From assembly GCF_901709675.1 (NCBI RefSeq), contig NC_051098.1:2160500-2224499 (forward strand): a DNA stretch of 64,000 bases. The letters are read 5' to 3'. The notes under the pieces were generated by a model. It did not search any database. It worked only from the letters and a program-made list of their open reading frames with translations, and was not told the origin of the DNA. This DNA is from Syngnathus acus. Taxonomy: Eukaryota; Chordata; Actinopteri; Syngnathiformes; Syngnathidae. This document shows positions 54,131 to 64,000 of this stretch, in pieces; positions within the stretch are counted from its first letter, which is position 1, and each line of letters begins with the position of its first letter. Position numbers and translations under genes: made by a program.

Positions 54131-55049
54131 GCCGTGGCGAATTTGGACAGGCGGAATAGCTCCATACAAATTAATAGGAAAATTCCTTCAACGCACATTA
54201 TAGCGATGATTGGGCGTCATTTCCGCCGCGACAAGACCGCACTGATGTTGTCCAAATTCACAGCCTTTGACAACCAGCCGTCAAATCTGGTTTCTATGGC
54301 TATAAAAATGTGACCTTGCCTCTGTTCTACGCTTTTCCGCTTCCCGTCTGCTACGAAACTGCCGTCACAAATATCTTTTCTCACGAGTGAAAAAAATGAT
54401 TAAATGGCATGTTATATATGTCGATACATTAGGGTGACCAGATTTGGGTTTCTGAAAAAGAGGACACCTTTTATTGGAGGGGGGCGTGGCCATTTTTTGG
54501 GAGGGGTGGAGCATTTTTTTTTTTTTTGGGTGGGGGGCATTTGTGTCATATATTATGACACAAATGTCATGGTGTCTGTATAGCAATTGCATTTATTGGC
54601 CCAAATAACACAAAACAACATATATACAATAACAAAAACATGTGTGTAATACACACTGTGTATACTGACATTTTTGAGTTTATAGTGGTACACTAAGTAT
54701 AAAAAAGACAAAAGAAATACGGCCATCGGTGCATTTGAAGAAAAAAAAGGGCTCCTCTTCAGTCCTCCTCTTGTGGGGTGCGTTGGCACCTTTATTTGCC
54801 ACAGACTCGTAAGTGCCTGCCTTGCATGTCAAGCACTCAGCTTCATAAGGATCACGACCCTTTTTTTTAATTCAACTGCTCCGTGAAAATGCATTTTCGT
54901 TTCGGCATTGCTTGTAAACACTCAATGGAGACTGGCCAGCCCACCCTACTTGGTAGCAAAGTGACTAGATTTGAGGAAAAGGGCGTGACTTATTTGCAAA
55001 CAATACAGAAAAACCTGGAATTGGGTGAAATGGAACGGGAACGAAGTGG

Positions 55050-55525
55050 GGCGGCTCGGTGCCGCACTGGTTAGCACGTTCGCCTCACAGTTAGGAGAGT
55101 GCCAGTTTAATTCCACTTCCGACCCTCCCTTTGTGGAGTTTGCATGTTCTCCCCGTGCCCGCGTAGGTTTTCTCCTAAAAAAAGAGCGTTTGGGCGACAT
55201 TCCTGACTGGATGAGGACGAGGCTCGCGTAGGTTTTCTCCGGGCACTCCGGTTTCCTCCCACTTCCCAAAAACATGCTTGGTAGGCCAATTGAGCACTCC
55301 AAATTGCCCCGAAGTGTGAGTGCGAGTGCAGATGGTCGTTCGTCTCTGTGTGCCCTGCGATTGCCTGGCAACCGGTTCAGGGTGTCCCCCGCCGACTGCC
55401 CGATGACTGCTGGGATAGGCTTCAGCATGCCCGTGACCCCCGTGGGGACAAGCGGTACAGAGGATGGATGGATGGATGGATGGATGGATGGATGGATGGA
55501 TGGATGGATGGATGGATGGATGGAT
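55050..55525 (+). mobile_element. tRNA-derived SINE with Rex3-like (GGAT)n tail, 12-bp TSD
   Basis: tRNA-like head with A-box-like TGGTTAGCACGTTCG (55068-55082) and a decayed B box AGTTTAATTCC; body TTTGCATGTTCTCCCCGTG ... AAAAACATGCTTGGTAGGCC ... GGGATAGGCTTCAGCATGCC; tail GGATGG repeats. Duplication GGAACG(A/T)AGTGG at 55038-55049 and 55526-55537. A 46-base internal repeat begins at the two GCGTAGGTTTTCTCC blocks (55164, 55210). Confidence 0.9.
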
Positions 55526-55528
55526 GGA
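55462..55528. repeat. (GGAT)n microsatellite, SINE tail
   Basis: About 16 perfect GGAT units. Confidence 0.95.
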
Positions 55529-55691
55529 ACGTAGTGGCAATTCTATTGACAATGTACTGTACATGTATTATGTTTGAGGTAGTCAGACAAAATCCTGGAC
55601 GATTTTGAAATTCCCCCCGGACATTTTTTTTAGGGCTCAAAAGTAGGACATGTCCGAGAAAAAGAGGACGTCTGGTCACCCTACGATACAT

Positions 55692-57509
55692 TAACCAGAA
55701 ACCTAATTTATATGGGTAAATACTGGTCAATCTACAAATTCCAAAGCGCTCACAACCTTGTATTTGAGTGTTTCTTCAGCTCTATGTTTGACTGGCATTC
55801 GCATGTCACGTAACGTACCGTCAGGTCACTCCGGTAATGACATCCTGTAGCCTAAAAATCAGTCAAAAAAACAGCATTCGGAGGACTTAGCTTGTAAATT
55901 TGGACACAAGGCAGTTCTGACTGGAGCGGGTCTGGGTCCTTTTGCAAAGGTAAACAGAGCTGTCCTTACACACAACTGTTTAAAAATTACTTACGATGTA
56001 ATTATTATCTTTTTAATTCAGTACTATTTAATTTAAATGCTTGGAGGTCCAGACAATATGGTCTTGGAGTCCGGACTTGGACCCCGGTCCGCCATTTGGA
56101 GACTACACATCAAATGCAAAGATGAGGGGCAAGTAAGGTCCAGCACCGTGCCGACTTGAGGAAAAATGTCCGATCTGAAGTAGCTTTAGCATGCGGCAGA
56201 TTAGAAGAAAAGTAAATGGTCAATGGAATGGTTTATGGGTGGATGAGAATAGCTTGCCCAAGAGTGAGCATCCCCAACAATGGGGTTAACTGAAGTCTAC
56301 ACTGAGAAATGACTGCTGAGTAATTACAAAACAACCCAGATGACCTGGCTTTCTTGCCAACCCCCTGTTAATAATCAGCGGTCATAATGAAGAAGAATCC
56401 ATAGGTCTTCTAGGTTAAGGTCTTCAGAAACCTTGCTTCAAGGAATAGTCTTCAATGAGGGAAGGATGGGATATGAGCTGCTGTTACGCTACTGCCCCCA
56501 TGTGAATGAATGTATTCTTGCATTCAAGCAGAGTAAAGTGGTGCTGATTTCAAGAGCACAAGAAAACAGTTCAGAAAATCCTGCTGTGCATTTAAATAGT
56601 ATGAAAATATGTTTTACCTCTACCTACTTGATTTAGTGCGGTACTGAGAGTTACAACATTTACCATTACAACAAATCAAAAACATGTTCATGAATGAGAC
56701 ATTTGACCAATGTGTTTTGCATCAATTTGTTTTTGTTACCTTGCAGCTTTTATGTCAACTGGTTCCATGTAATTGCAGTAAAACACCCAGACAGTCGTTT
56801 TACTCTGGAACATATTGTATACGGGAACATAACTAACTTCAGCTGGAGTGTAAAATGTAATGTGTTGAAAATTTTATTTTGTATTATTGTATCACAAATT
56901 AAAAGGATGAAACTAAACACTCAGTAGTAATCTTTCATCACAACCTGAATATTTTGTTCCTTATTCCTGATTTAACAATGTGGAGATTCCGTTATTGAAA
57001 TACTGAATGAAAGGTTAACTACATAAACATTATATACTTATACTTTCAGAGGTGGTGTGCATATATTTTGGTACTAATTCTATATCAAGTAAAAATGACC
57101 AGTATCTCTGATACTGCCTTTTTAATGATAACAATAGTATGGTGTTTGTAATTATTGTTTTAATTTTTTTGTAGATGTCTAGATAGGCGCTGCTAAATAA
57201 AATATATTTATTATTACTATTATTATTATTGTATGGTATTAATTATAAAAGTATTAATAAAAATAACCAAGAAAAGAATTGTTGCCCATAGTTGGGATCT
57301 GTGATTCGCATAGGTCTATTGGTTGATCAGCGTCCAGCAATATCAATACCCAAGAGCAGGAACATAAACAGAGGATAAAATAACAAATATGCACTATATT
57401 CTCATCAAATTCGTGTCAAGCACCAGTAATGTATAAATAAATAAATAAACAAACAATAAACATTAATCATGTTAAACATGTCAAACATTAACCCATGATC
57501 ATGTCTGTG
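55692..57509. other. No recognisable gene
   Basis: 1.8 kb, AT-rich, with several poor-quality ORFs (56433-56636, 56694-56927 plus). No recognisable repeat end. Confidence 0.45.
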
Positions 57510-57895
57510 ATTGTACCCCTGTGCCCCGTGTTGAATTAGAAAGTCTCACGGCGTGGAGGAGAAATTATCCCCTCAGTCTTTCCGTGGAGCAGGACCGTGT
57601 CAGCAGCCTGTCACTGAAGCTACTCCTCTGCTTGGAGATGGTGCTGTGCAGTGGGTGGATGGGGTTGTGCTTGATGGACAGCAGTGTGGCCAACACCCGT
57701 TCTGCCGCAGACGTCAGACCAGGTAGCTCTGTGCCCACAACAGAACCTGCCTTCCTCACCAGTTTGTCCAGGAGGGAGGCATCCCTCTTCTTGATGCACG
57801 CCACTGCAAAGAAGAGGGCACTCACCACAATAGATTGATAAAACATTCGCAGCACCACATTGCAGATGTTGAAGGGCGCCAACCACCTGAGGAAT
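57510..57895 (-). pseudogene. LINE RT C-terminal fragment
   Basis: Minus strand: ICNVVLRMFYQSIVVSALFF, then CIKKRDASLLDKLVRKAGSV and STISKQRSSFSDRLLTRSC. This is the region after the RT thumb in a CR1-group LINE. Only about 110 codons; no tail found. Confidence 0.75.
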
Positions 57896-58049
57896 ATTCA
57901 CCTCTCATTTTAGTGTGGGAGGTTTCATGGTTAAATTGGACCAGTCTGATGGCCAATTTTCATTGTTTCCACATTGCACCAGTAAGAGCAGAGTGTGAAG
58001 GTTCATTTAGCAAGGTAAGAGCGCAGTTTAAAATAAAATAAAAATAAAA

Positions 58050-58769
58050 AATCGGAAGTAAGATGGCGGCGCGTGCACACGCAGCGGCCTCTCTCTGTCC
58101 CAAACGGTGTTTTGTTTTGTCGGTTAATGTGGGTTTGTCCGACAGTTTTGTGTGTTCGTCTCGTCGTACCGGGTTGTGCTACAAGTGCGGCGGGCTGGTT
58201 CTGCTCGACATCGGCGAAAGCGAGTTTTGTGGCGATCTGGACTTTGAAGCGGGGACATTAAAGGCGCTCGGTCTGCTCCGTCCTGGAGCGTCGCCGGACT
58301 CGCCTGCTATTCCTCCCCCGGTTGGGCGTCCGGGCCAGGCTGGCGGCCAACCCAGCTCGCCCGGCCGTGCCTTCCATTCTTCTGGCGAACGTTCGATCGC
58401 TGGACATCAACATGCCTGCTGAGTTCTACGGACCGGACAGTGCGTAACTGCTGTGCATCTGGAGCGGATGGCGTGCTATCGGGCGGACCGGGCCATTGTA
58501 CGAGGGGGAACATCGCGAGGAGGTGGGCTGTGCGTCTACATCCGTGACGAATGGTGCCGGGACTCTGTTGTGGGATGCTAGCACTGCTCGCCACTGGCGA
58601 AGTTTGTGATCTCCAGGCTGTTGGGGTCCTGAACTCTCTCCCCCGTTGTTTTACTTGTATGTTAATCGTGTACTGTGTCTCGTCACCGTGGGATAGGGGA
58701 AACGAAATTTCGGTTTCTTTGTGTCTTAGCATGAAGGAATTGACAATAAAGCTGACTCTGACTCTGAGT
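58050..58769 (+). mobile_element. Internally deleted LINE ('half-LINE') with both ends
   Basis: Starts with an ETS-like and YY1-like leader (58053-58070), runs through an N-terminal coding part (58063-58422; NVRSLDIN-type block in another frame near 58390, and GGGLCVYIRDEWC near 58515), then jumps at about 58580 to the 3' end: TCTCGTCACCGTGGGATAGG, GACAATAAAGCTGACTCTG and a GACTCT tail. The middle 2 kb or more (most of the endonuclease, all of RT) is missing. Confidence 0.75.
58053..58070 (+). promoter_or_regulatory. ETS-like and YY1-like motifs at LINE 5' end
   Basis: CGGAAGTAAGATGGCGGC: GGAAGT (ETS core) followed by AAGATGGCGGC (YY1 consensus). Compare 5936-5953. Confidence 0.5.
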
Positions 58770-58794
58770 TTTGCACAAAACACTGCAATGCACA

Positions 58795-59565
58795 CAATAT
58801 TATGGGTGACATATCAGCATTCAAAAGAGGACAAATTGTTGACAGAAAGTTTTTGTGATGTATCAAGAGCCACGGTATACAGGGTAATGTCAGCATACCA
58901 ACAAGAAGGACGAACCACATCGAACGGGATTAACTGTGCACGCAAGAGGAAGCCATCTGAAAGGGGTGTTCGGGTACTGACCCAGATTCTACTCGAAAAC
59001 TACAGCTGCCCAAATCACGGCAGAATTAAATGTGCACCTCAACTCTTGTGTTTCCACCAGGCCTTTCGGTCAGGGGCTCCACAGGGTAACTATACGGGCT
59101 CCTATAGCCAAATCTTTGGTCACTCGTGCCAATGCGAAACCTTGGTTTCAATGGTACAAGGATGGCAAATCTTGGGCTGTGGACAATGTGAAACATGTAT
59201 TGTTCTCTGATGAATCCACCTTTACTGTTTTCCCCATATCCGGGAGAGTTACAGTGTGGCGAAGCCCCAAAGACGCATACCACCCAGATTATTGCATGCC
59301 CAGAGTGAAGCATGGGGGTGGATCAGTGATGGTTTGGACTACCATATCATGGTATTCGCTTGGCCCAATACTTGTGCTAGATGGGCCACTGCAAAAGACT
59401 ACCAAACAATTCTGGAAGACCATGTGCATCCGGTTCAAACATTGTATCTTGAAAGCGGTGCCATGTATCAGGATGACAATGCACCACTACACACAGCAAG
59501 ACTGGTGAAAGATTGGTTTGATGAAGATAAAGTGAGGTTTAACATCTCCCGTGGCCTGCACAGGT
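58795..59565 (+). pseudogene. Tc1-like transposase of a second lineage, truncated
   Basis: Pieces in three frames: DVSRATVYRVMSAYQQEGRT (helix-turn-helix) near 58855-58920, SLVTRANAKPWFQWYKDGKS near 59115, VLFSDESTFTVFPISGRVTV (first Asp) near 59200, GGGSVMVWTTISW near 59320, and YQDDNAPLHTARLVKDWFDE (second Asp) near 59465-59525. The C-terminal Glu region is cut off at about 59565, where another element starts. No TIRs found. Confidence 0.88.
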
Positions 59566-60250
59566 CAAGCATCTGGTGAGAGAGGAGGAGCTGGGCGAGG
59601 AAGCGCCCCACAGTGCCCAGGGCCTCAGAGTGGTGCCAACAGTCCCCCAGAGCAGGTAGTCTGAGATGAGACGGAAGGCAGATACTGATGATGTCATGAT
59701 CAAATGCAGAGAGCATCTGTAGTGGTATCGCTAGTTGTCAGAGGTCGAAGCCTGTGAAGAATCCACTTCATCACACCTGGAGAGTAACATTCAAAGAAAC
59801 ACCAGGGCTTCTCAACACTGCACAGGACTGGCAACTGTCATTGGATTTGGGCAGCCAACTGAAGTTCCTCCAGCATGTTGCTCAAACCTCAGACCTGACA
59901 TCGTGCTGATGTCAGAGGCAACTAAGACCGTCATCATGCTGGAGCTCACTGTGTCATAGGAGGAACGCATGGAAGAGCGGACGAGAGGGAAGTATGACAG
60001 CCTGGTTAGCGACTGCCACAAACAAGGCTGGAAGGGTAGGTGCTTGCCTGTGGAGTTGGGGTGCAGAGGCTTTGCGGGACAGTCTCTGTATAGAGCCTAC
60101 ACTGCACTCGGCACAACAGGAGGAAGTAGGAGGAGAGCCATTTGCAACAGCACAGAGGCATCAGAGAAAGCCTCCAGGTGGCTCTGGATAAGGAGAGGGG
60201 AGCCGTGGTCGTGCTGCTAGGGCGCAAGCTGAGGCCTGATCAACCTCGGC
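59566..60250 (+). pseudogene. C-terminal part of a mobile-element ORF with a restriction-endonuclease-like motif
   Basis: Frame through 59735-60220: SNLRPDIVLMSEATKTVIML, ELTVS, a stop at 59957, then EERMEERTRGKYDSLVSDC, GCRGFAGQSLYRAY and ASEKASRWLWIRRGEPW. The RPD...LELT...K spacing resembles a PD-(D/E)XK nuclease such as the RLE domain at the end of R2/NeSL-type LINE proteins. I know this protein block from fish genomes but not its exact element, so the class is an inference. Confidence 0.5.
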
Positions 60251-60259
60251 TGGGTCGCC

Positions 60260-60750
60260 TGAGCAAGGGTGTATGAAGTTCGAAAGACCCGAAACACCCA
60301 ATGACCTTGGGTAACATCACTGATGAGCTGCCCTAGCTATGTATCAGAAGATGTATCTTTACAACCGATTATTAAATGCATAGCGATTCAAATGTGAACA
60401 AATCTAAATCCATCCATAAACGTGTACTGATGGTGCCCCAAGCACGCAAGGCAAAGAGAAGGGTCTTGTTGTCTCATGATAAAAAAGGATGAAATACCAA
60501 ATTTCATTAGCTTCCATTGCATCAAAACTCATTGCATCAAAACTGGTGTCAAAACTCAGAAATAATGCATTTCAAAATGTGATGCAAATTGTTGTGCATG
60601 TGGTCAATTACATTGTTTCAAAAGCACTAAAACCACGGACCGTTCAGAGAGTTAATCGAGGACTATGAAACAGCCATTTAGTGTTGCACAATGAAGATGG
60701 CTGTGTTGTGGAAAAGTGCTGGAGCCTTCTTCCTGAGATCAGCACCTTAT
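60260..60750. other. No recognisable gene
   Basis: About 490 bases to the AT target duplication of the next element. Confidence 0.45.
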
Positions 60751-60881
60751 AGAGGCTTTGCAGCTGACGTCATCAAGCTACCCACATTAGCTTGGCGGCC
60801 ATCTTGGCGGTCAACTTTTCAGTGCCGGTCTACGACTCACACACGCTTTCTTGTTATATCTGCTGCTATTTGAGCTTAAAA

Positions 60882-62154
60882 ATGCCGGATACCTGCTGTG
60901 CTGTTGGATGTAGCAATAGACGAGGCGATAAACCAAATCTTAGCTTCTATAGATTTCCGGCGAACATGAAAAAACGTGATAAATGGATCGCGGATATTCG
61001 TCGTGAACGATGGAAACCTACGATTTACACAAGGATATGCAATGAGGACTTCATATCAGGTATGTAAACAAACTATTCACCCCTGATTTGTTTCACAAAA
61101 TGTGAAATAATACAATATGGGATGATACAAATATGATTGTTGAAAATGCTGGGTGCATTTTTAGAAAGGCAGCAAGAGCAGCAAGGCAGGGAATGGGATG
61201 ATTTCTTCAGTTCACCCCCCCCCCGTTTTTATTTTGTTTATTTTTTCATGATGCTTCATCTGATTGGCTTGAAAACGTTATCAATGTAAATATTGAACTT
61301 CATATTGGAATTGAACAATTAATTCTCGAGTGAATGCATTAGGAAATTTCCCCAAAAATTATTATGAACCTTGTGAAACAATTTTTTTTTAATGTAGCAT
61401 TTTTTAACAAGAGGGTTTTTGTTACTTCATTTGGCACAAGGTAAAATCTACATTGGTAAAGTTTTCAAGCCATTGGCACAAGGTTAAAATTTTTATTGGT
61501 TAAGTTTTCAAGCCAATCAGATGTGGCATCATGCAAAAATAAACAAAAAATAAAAATGGTAGCAACTTGAACAGACAGGTACAGTATCTGAATGATCTCA
61601 CTCTATTCAGTTTTTTAATATGTCAAGTTATGAAATGCCATTACAAAACAAATTGAACTGTGTATATCCCCTTCAACAACGTGCTTAATTATTTATGGTA
61701 GTCATGATGAATAATGTGATTGTTTAATTGTTTCAGGTGCAAAAACCAAAGATCCACTATCCCCAGACTATGTGCCAAATATATTTGAGCATACCCTCAC
61801 AAACGAAAACTCAAATGTTCAATGAAGATCTTTGAGAGAAGACAAAATCTCAAGCAGCGCAAGAGAGACCGCGAGAGGGCATTGGCAGCAGCAGCAGCAC
61901 TTGTCAATATTTCCCAGTCTGTCCCTTGTGAAAATGATCAACTACCCGCTGGTGAAGATGTGGTGCACGCTGAGATTCGAAAAGAAGGCATGGTGACTAC
62001 TGCCACACAGACGGCTATCACTGGGGAAGCAATGGATTCCCTCACTGCAGAGTGTAAAAATCTGCGTGCAGAACTTGATGAACTGAAGGACAGTTTGAAA
62101 CGCTGTACATGGAATGAAGAATCTTTGAGACATTGGTCCTGGTCGTTGCCTTAA
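60882..62154 (+). pseudogene. THAP-domain transposase N-terminus, two exons, frameshifted and truncated
   Basis: Exon 1 (60882-61059) encodes MPDTCCAVGCSNRRGDKPN, a THAP zinc finger with C-x4-C, the YRFP motif and KWIADIRRERW. The expected final C-x2-H reads CNED, so the zinc His is Asp. It ends at a good donor (TCAG/GTATGT); the acceptor is TTTCAG at 61731-61736. Exon 2 continues KTKDPLSPDYVP to a stop at 61823, and the rest (61822-62154, FERRQNLKQRKRDRERALAA ... ELDELKDSLKR coiled coil) is in the next frame, a one-base slip. The frame ends after WNEESL, where family members continue into a helix-turn-helix and DDE domain that is absent here. Confidence 0.78.
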
Positions 62155-62726
62155 AATTCGAGGCCGTAATTCGCCCAGCTCTTTGTTGAAACCAAGTTGT
62201 TGATGTTGCTTGGCCCCTGGACTCTTCTTCAACCGCAGATATCTGAAAAACATTTTAATAAAAATTGTTTTCACTATGATTAGATTTGTAACAGGTTGGA
62301 GAACAATAAATTATTTATGATATATATATTAATTACTGAGTGCTGAATGTGAACATGTTTCACCCAATCCAGCCATGCAGGTACAGTGGCAGCACAGCAG
62401 GATCTGACCATCTTTCGCTATTGCTACCCAAGGTCTGAGGGGAGGATCATTCATCCGTTGAGTGTTTTACCTGAAACAGATAATATGACATACCTTATAT
62501 TATTATCAGTCCCTAATTTGGATATAATATACAAGCCTAGACCTCTTACTGTCCATTTATGCATATTTTACCTGCCATTTGGTAAGTTTTCTCATGAATC
62601 ATTCATTTTTGAACAAGAGGCCTTTTGTAATAAAAAAAAGCTTAACAATGTGAGTTTTCGTTAGAATCACTTCAGTAGTTTTTTCACAATCACACTGTTA
62701 CTGCCACGTGCGTGCTTTTTCCTTAC

Positions 62727-63060
62727 CTTGGTCATGAGGAAGAAATCGATTCTTGTTTAGGATCTGCCATATCAGCCCATCATGCACAAAACCTGCTGTA
62801 AAATACTTGTAGGCATCCAGACACTTGTATGCCTTAAGGTCCTTTTCAGTGTACGGAGATGGTGAATCGACGAGGTAATTATAAATATCTGGATATGAGA
62901 GTTCAGGCAGGTCGGCTGTTGCAAAATGCTCGGGCGATTTTAGCATGCTTCTCGGTAAAAGGTACGGATCCGTTGTGCCAACAAGGTTCAACTTCTCTCT
63001 GTAACGTTTCTTGGATTCTTCATCCAAATGCCCAACTTCGTTGGATAGCAAATCAGCCAT
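62727..63060 (-). pseudogene. YqaJ-type transposon protein, first exon only
   Basis: Minus strand ATG at 63060: MADLLSNEVGHLDEESKKRY, then LVGTTDPYLLPRSML, DIYNYLVDSPSPYTEKDLKA and KYFTAGFVHDGLIW. It runs 111 codons to a donor-like CAAG/GTAAGG at 62727-62721. Proteins with this start in fish go on to a SWIM/zinc-binding segment and a YqaJ exonuclease-like domain; neither is found in the remaining 500 bases, so the nuclease core is deleted. Confidence 0.65.
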
Positions 63061-63202
63061 AATTCGGATGAAATCGGTGAAAATGTAGCGCAGAAATCAA
63101 ACGATCTATACAAACACGTAGGAACGAGCTGACGAGTTGACCGCCAAGATGGCGGCATAACACAAAATCACGTGATAAAACCACGTGACTGCAAAGCCTC
63201 TA

Positions 63203-63538
63203 TTGGACAGCAAGGGGAAGCAACAGTCAGAGTTGAGAGACCCATAGTGGATTGTGCAACTGGCCCTCCTTAATGACATTACATGTCACCTGAATTCTTT
63301 CAAGGAAGAGACAAGCTCCCAAGGGACATGACGAGGCCACAGAGCATTCCAAAGCAAAATACCTGCTCTGTGGATACCGGACAGAGAATTCATCCACTTC
63401 CCATAACTCAGAGAAACAACCACGAGACCCATCACTGCTACAGCTCAATCGGCCTACCAAGCATGTTTTGGGCATGTGGGAGTAAACTGGAGAAAACATC
63501 AGAACATTTTTAACTTTATTGAAAACACCTGTCATGCT
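63203..63538. other. No gene; a possible SINE scrap
   Basis: 63448-63495 (CAATCGGCCTACCAAGCATG, then GTGGGAGTAAACTGGAG) looks like a decayed reverse piece of the tRNA-type SINE at 42300. Otherwise nothing. Confidence 0.4.
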
Positions 63539-63902
63539 GTCATGTTTTGTGGGTTGTTGTTGTCTTGTCCTGTTTGTCGTATTGTCACTTCCTGTTTTAT
63601 TTTGGTAACTCTCCTCTCGTTTCAGTTCGTGGGTCCTTCCTCTGTGCGTCAGTCTACTTGTATTCCCTTGTCCCATCTTGAGCACCAGCGATCTCGTGAG
63701 TTAAAGAGACCCATTAGAGAACCTAGTTTTGAGGATACCTTTTTGTCAAGCCTAAGCTCTGTGTTTTTCAGTTTTGTTTTTGCCACCGTGTTTTCCCTGT
63801 TTTTGAGGCGCTTTTCGTTTTCTGCTGTCTCCAGCCTGTTCGAATAAATACCTTTTTGCTGGCACTCTGCATCCGAGTCCTTTCCCTGATCCAAGTCTGA
63901 CA
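63539..63902 (+). mobile_element. LTR of a gypsy-like element
   Basis: TGTCATGTTTTGTGGG to CCAAGTCTGACA, TG...CA ended, about 364 bases, with AATAAATACC at 63843-63852 as a polyA signal. A TGTCATGC copy just left (63530) leaves the exact start uncertain. It is followed after 17 bases by a gag start, so it is a 5' LTR rather than a solo LTR. Confidence 0.78.
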
Positions 63903-63919
63903 GTACGCACTGGCCAGTC

Positions 63920-64000
63920 ATGGACTCCGCAGAGTCGGAGCAGCTGACCGCCGCAGTACGCTCCCAGGCGTCGCAGCTCGCCCAACACCAGAAGCAAGTG
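63920..64000 (+). CDS. gypsy-like gag, first 27 codons
   Basis: ATG at 63920: MDSAESEQLTAAVRSQASQL and seven more codons to the window edge. An acidic start followed by a Gln/Ala-rich helix is typical of gag in fish Ty3/gypsy (PNMA/RTL-related) elements. The very short leader (17 bases) after the LTR is also usual for that group. Whether the element continues intact cannot be seen. Confidence 0.72.
   Translation, partial: MDSAESEQLTAAVRSQASQLAQHQKQV

Larger units (their letters stand above)
54430..55683. mobile_element. hAT-like non-autonomous element, perfect 8-bp TSD CGATACAT
   Basis: TAGGGTGACCAGATTTGGG at the left and ACGTCTGGTCACCCTA at the right, flanked by CGATACAT at 54422-54429 and 55684-55691. 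TAGGGTGACCA ends occur in several vertebrate hAT families. No transposase. Hosts a SINE. Confidence 0.93.
60751..63200. mobile_element. ISL2EU-like DNA transposon: THAP ORF and convergent YqaJ-type ORF
   Basis: Terminal inverted repeats AGAGGCTTTGCAG (60751) and CTGCAAAGCCTCT (ending 63200), flanked by AT on both sides (60749-60750, 63201-63202). Subterminal blocks also mirror each other: GGCGGCCATCTTGGCGGTCA (60796) and TGACCGCCAAGATGGCGGC (63138-63156). Two genes point inward from the ends. Both have lost their downstream exons, so it is an internally deleted copy. The ISL2EU label is by gene content and 2-bp AT duplication. Confidence 0.75.

Noticed and set aside
58063-58422. A new 119-residue protein starting MAARAHAAASL
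   Set aside because: It is the leader and N-terminal part of the half-LINE; similar MAA starts occur in the Rex1-like LINE.
60882-61067. A host THAP-domain gene
   Set aside because: It lies between inverted ends with an AT duplication, is truncated, and has lost the zinc His and its frame.

Overview
The window is animal DNA, almost certainly from a ray-finned (teleost) fish. The repeats I recognise are Rex1-like and Rex3 LINEs, an L2-type LINE, a tRNA-derived SINE with a GGATGG tail, a V-SINE-like element, Ty3/gypsy LTRs, Tc1, pogo/Tigger-like and many hAT elements. I see no convincing host gene. Every long ORF belongs to a transposable element or is a shadow of one.

Layout. 1-6.9 kb: an apparently complete L2-type LINE on the minus strand (ORF1 with an esterase domain, ORF2 open to the window edge), sitting inside the RT of a Rex1-like LINE, followed by a 5'-truncated LINE tail. 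6.9-13.4 kb: sparse DNA, a solo LTR, a hAT remnant inside a second LTR-like repeat, and an inverted pair of RT fragments. 13.4-18.3 kb: an 89-bp minisatellite split by a TIR element (family E), then a 2.1-kb Rex1-like LINE inside another repeat. 19-22 kb: a hAT containing a family A element that itself holds a solo LTR. 23.2-27.2 kb: a GTF2IRD2-like hAT containing a second hAT that contains a Rex3 LINE, plus another solo LTR. 27.2-32 kb: a second family E copy, then a family A relative holding a Tc1 element that holds a fourth solo LTR. 33-40.4 kb: a family A copy, a gypsy pol remnant with two 66-bp hairpins, and a family A copy rearranged into a 1.4-kb palindrome. 42.3-49.1 kb: the deepest nest, one family A copy split by a LINE, a Tigger-like element (itself split by a hAT and a family E copy) and another hAT. 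50.3-55.7 kb: two more family A copies inside a hAT, then a hAT-like element holding a SINE. 57.5-60.3 kb: LINE and Tc1 fragments, including a LINE reduced to its two ends. 60.75-63.2 kb: a two-gene THAP/YqaJ-type DNA transposon with AT target duplications. 63.5-64 kb: an LTR and the first codons of a gypsy-like gag running off the edge.

Target-site duplications read by eye support most element boundaries and give a relative insertion order. 'Family A' (ends TACCGTAATTTTCGGACTATAAGTCGC, split here only as a label) and 'family E' (ends with ...GCGCATTATACATGG...) are my working names. All family names are by pattern recognition without database search. The possible function still encoded is retrotransposition: the L2-type ORF1/ORF2 pair is the one full coding unit with no break seen.
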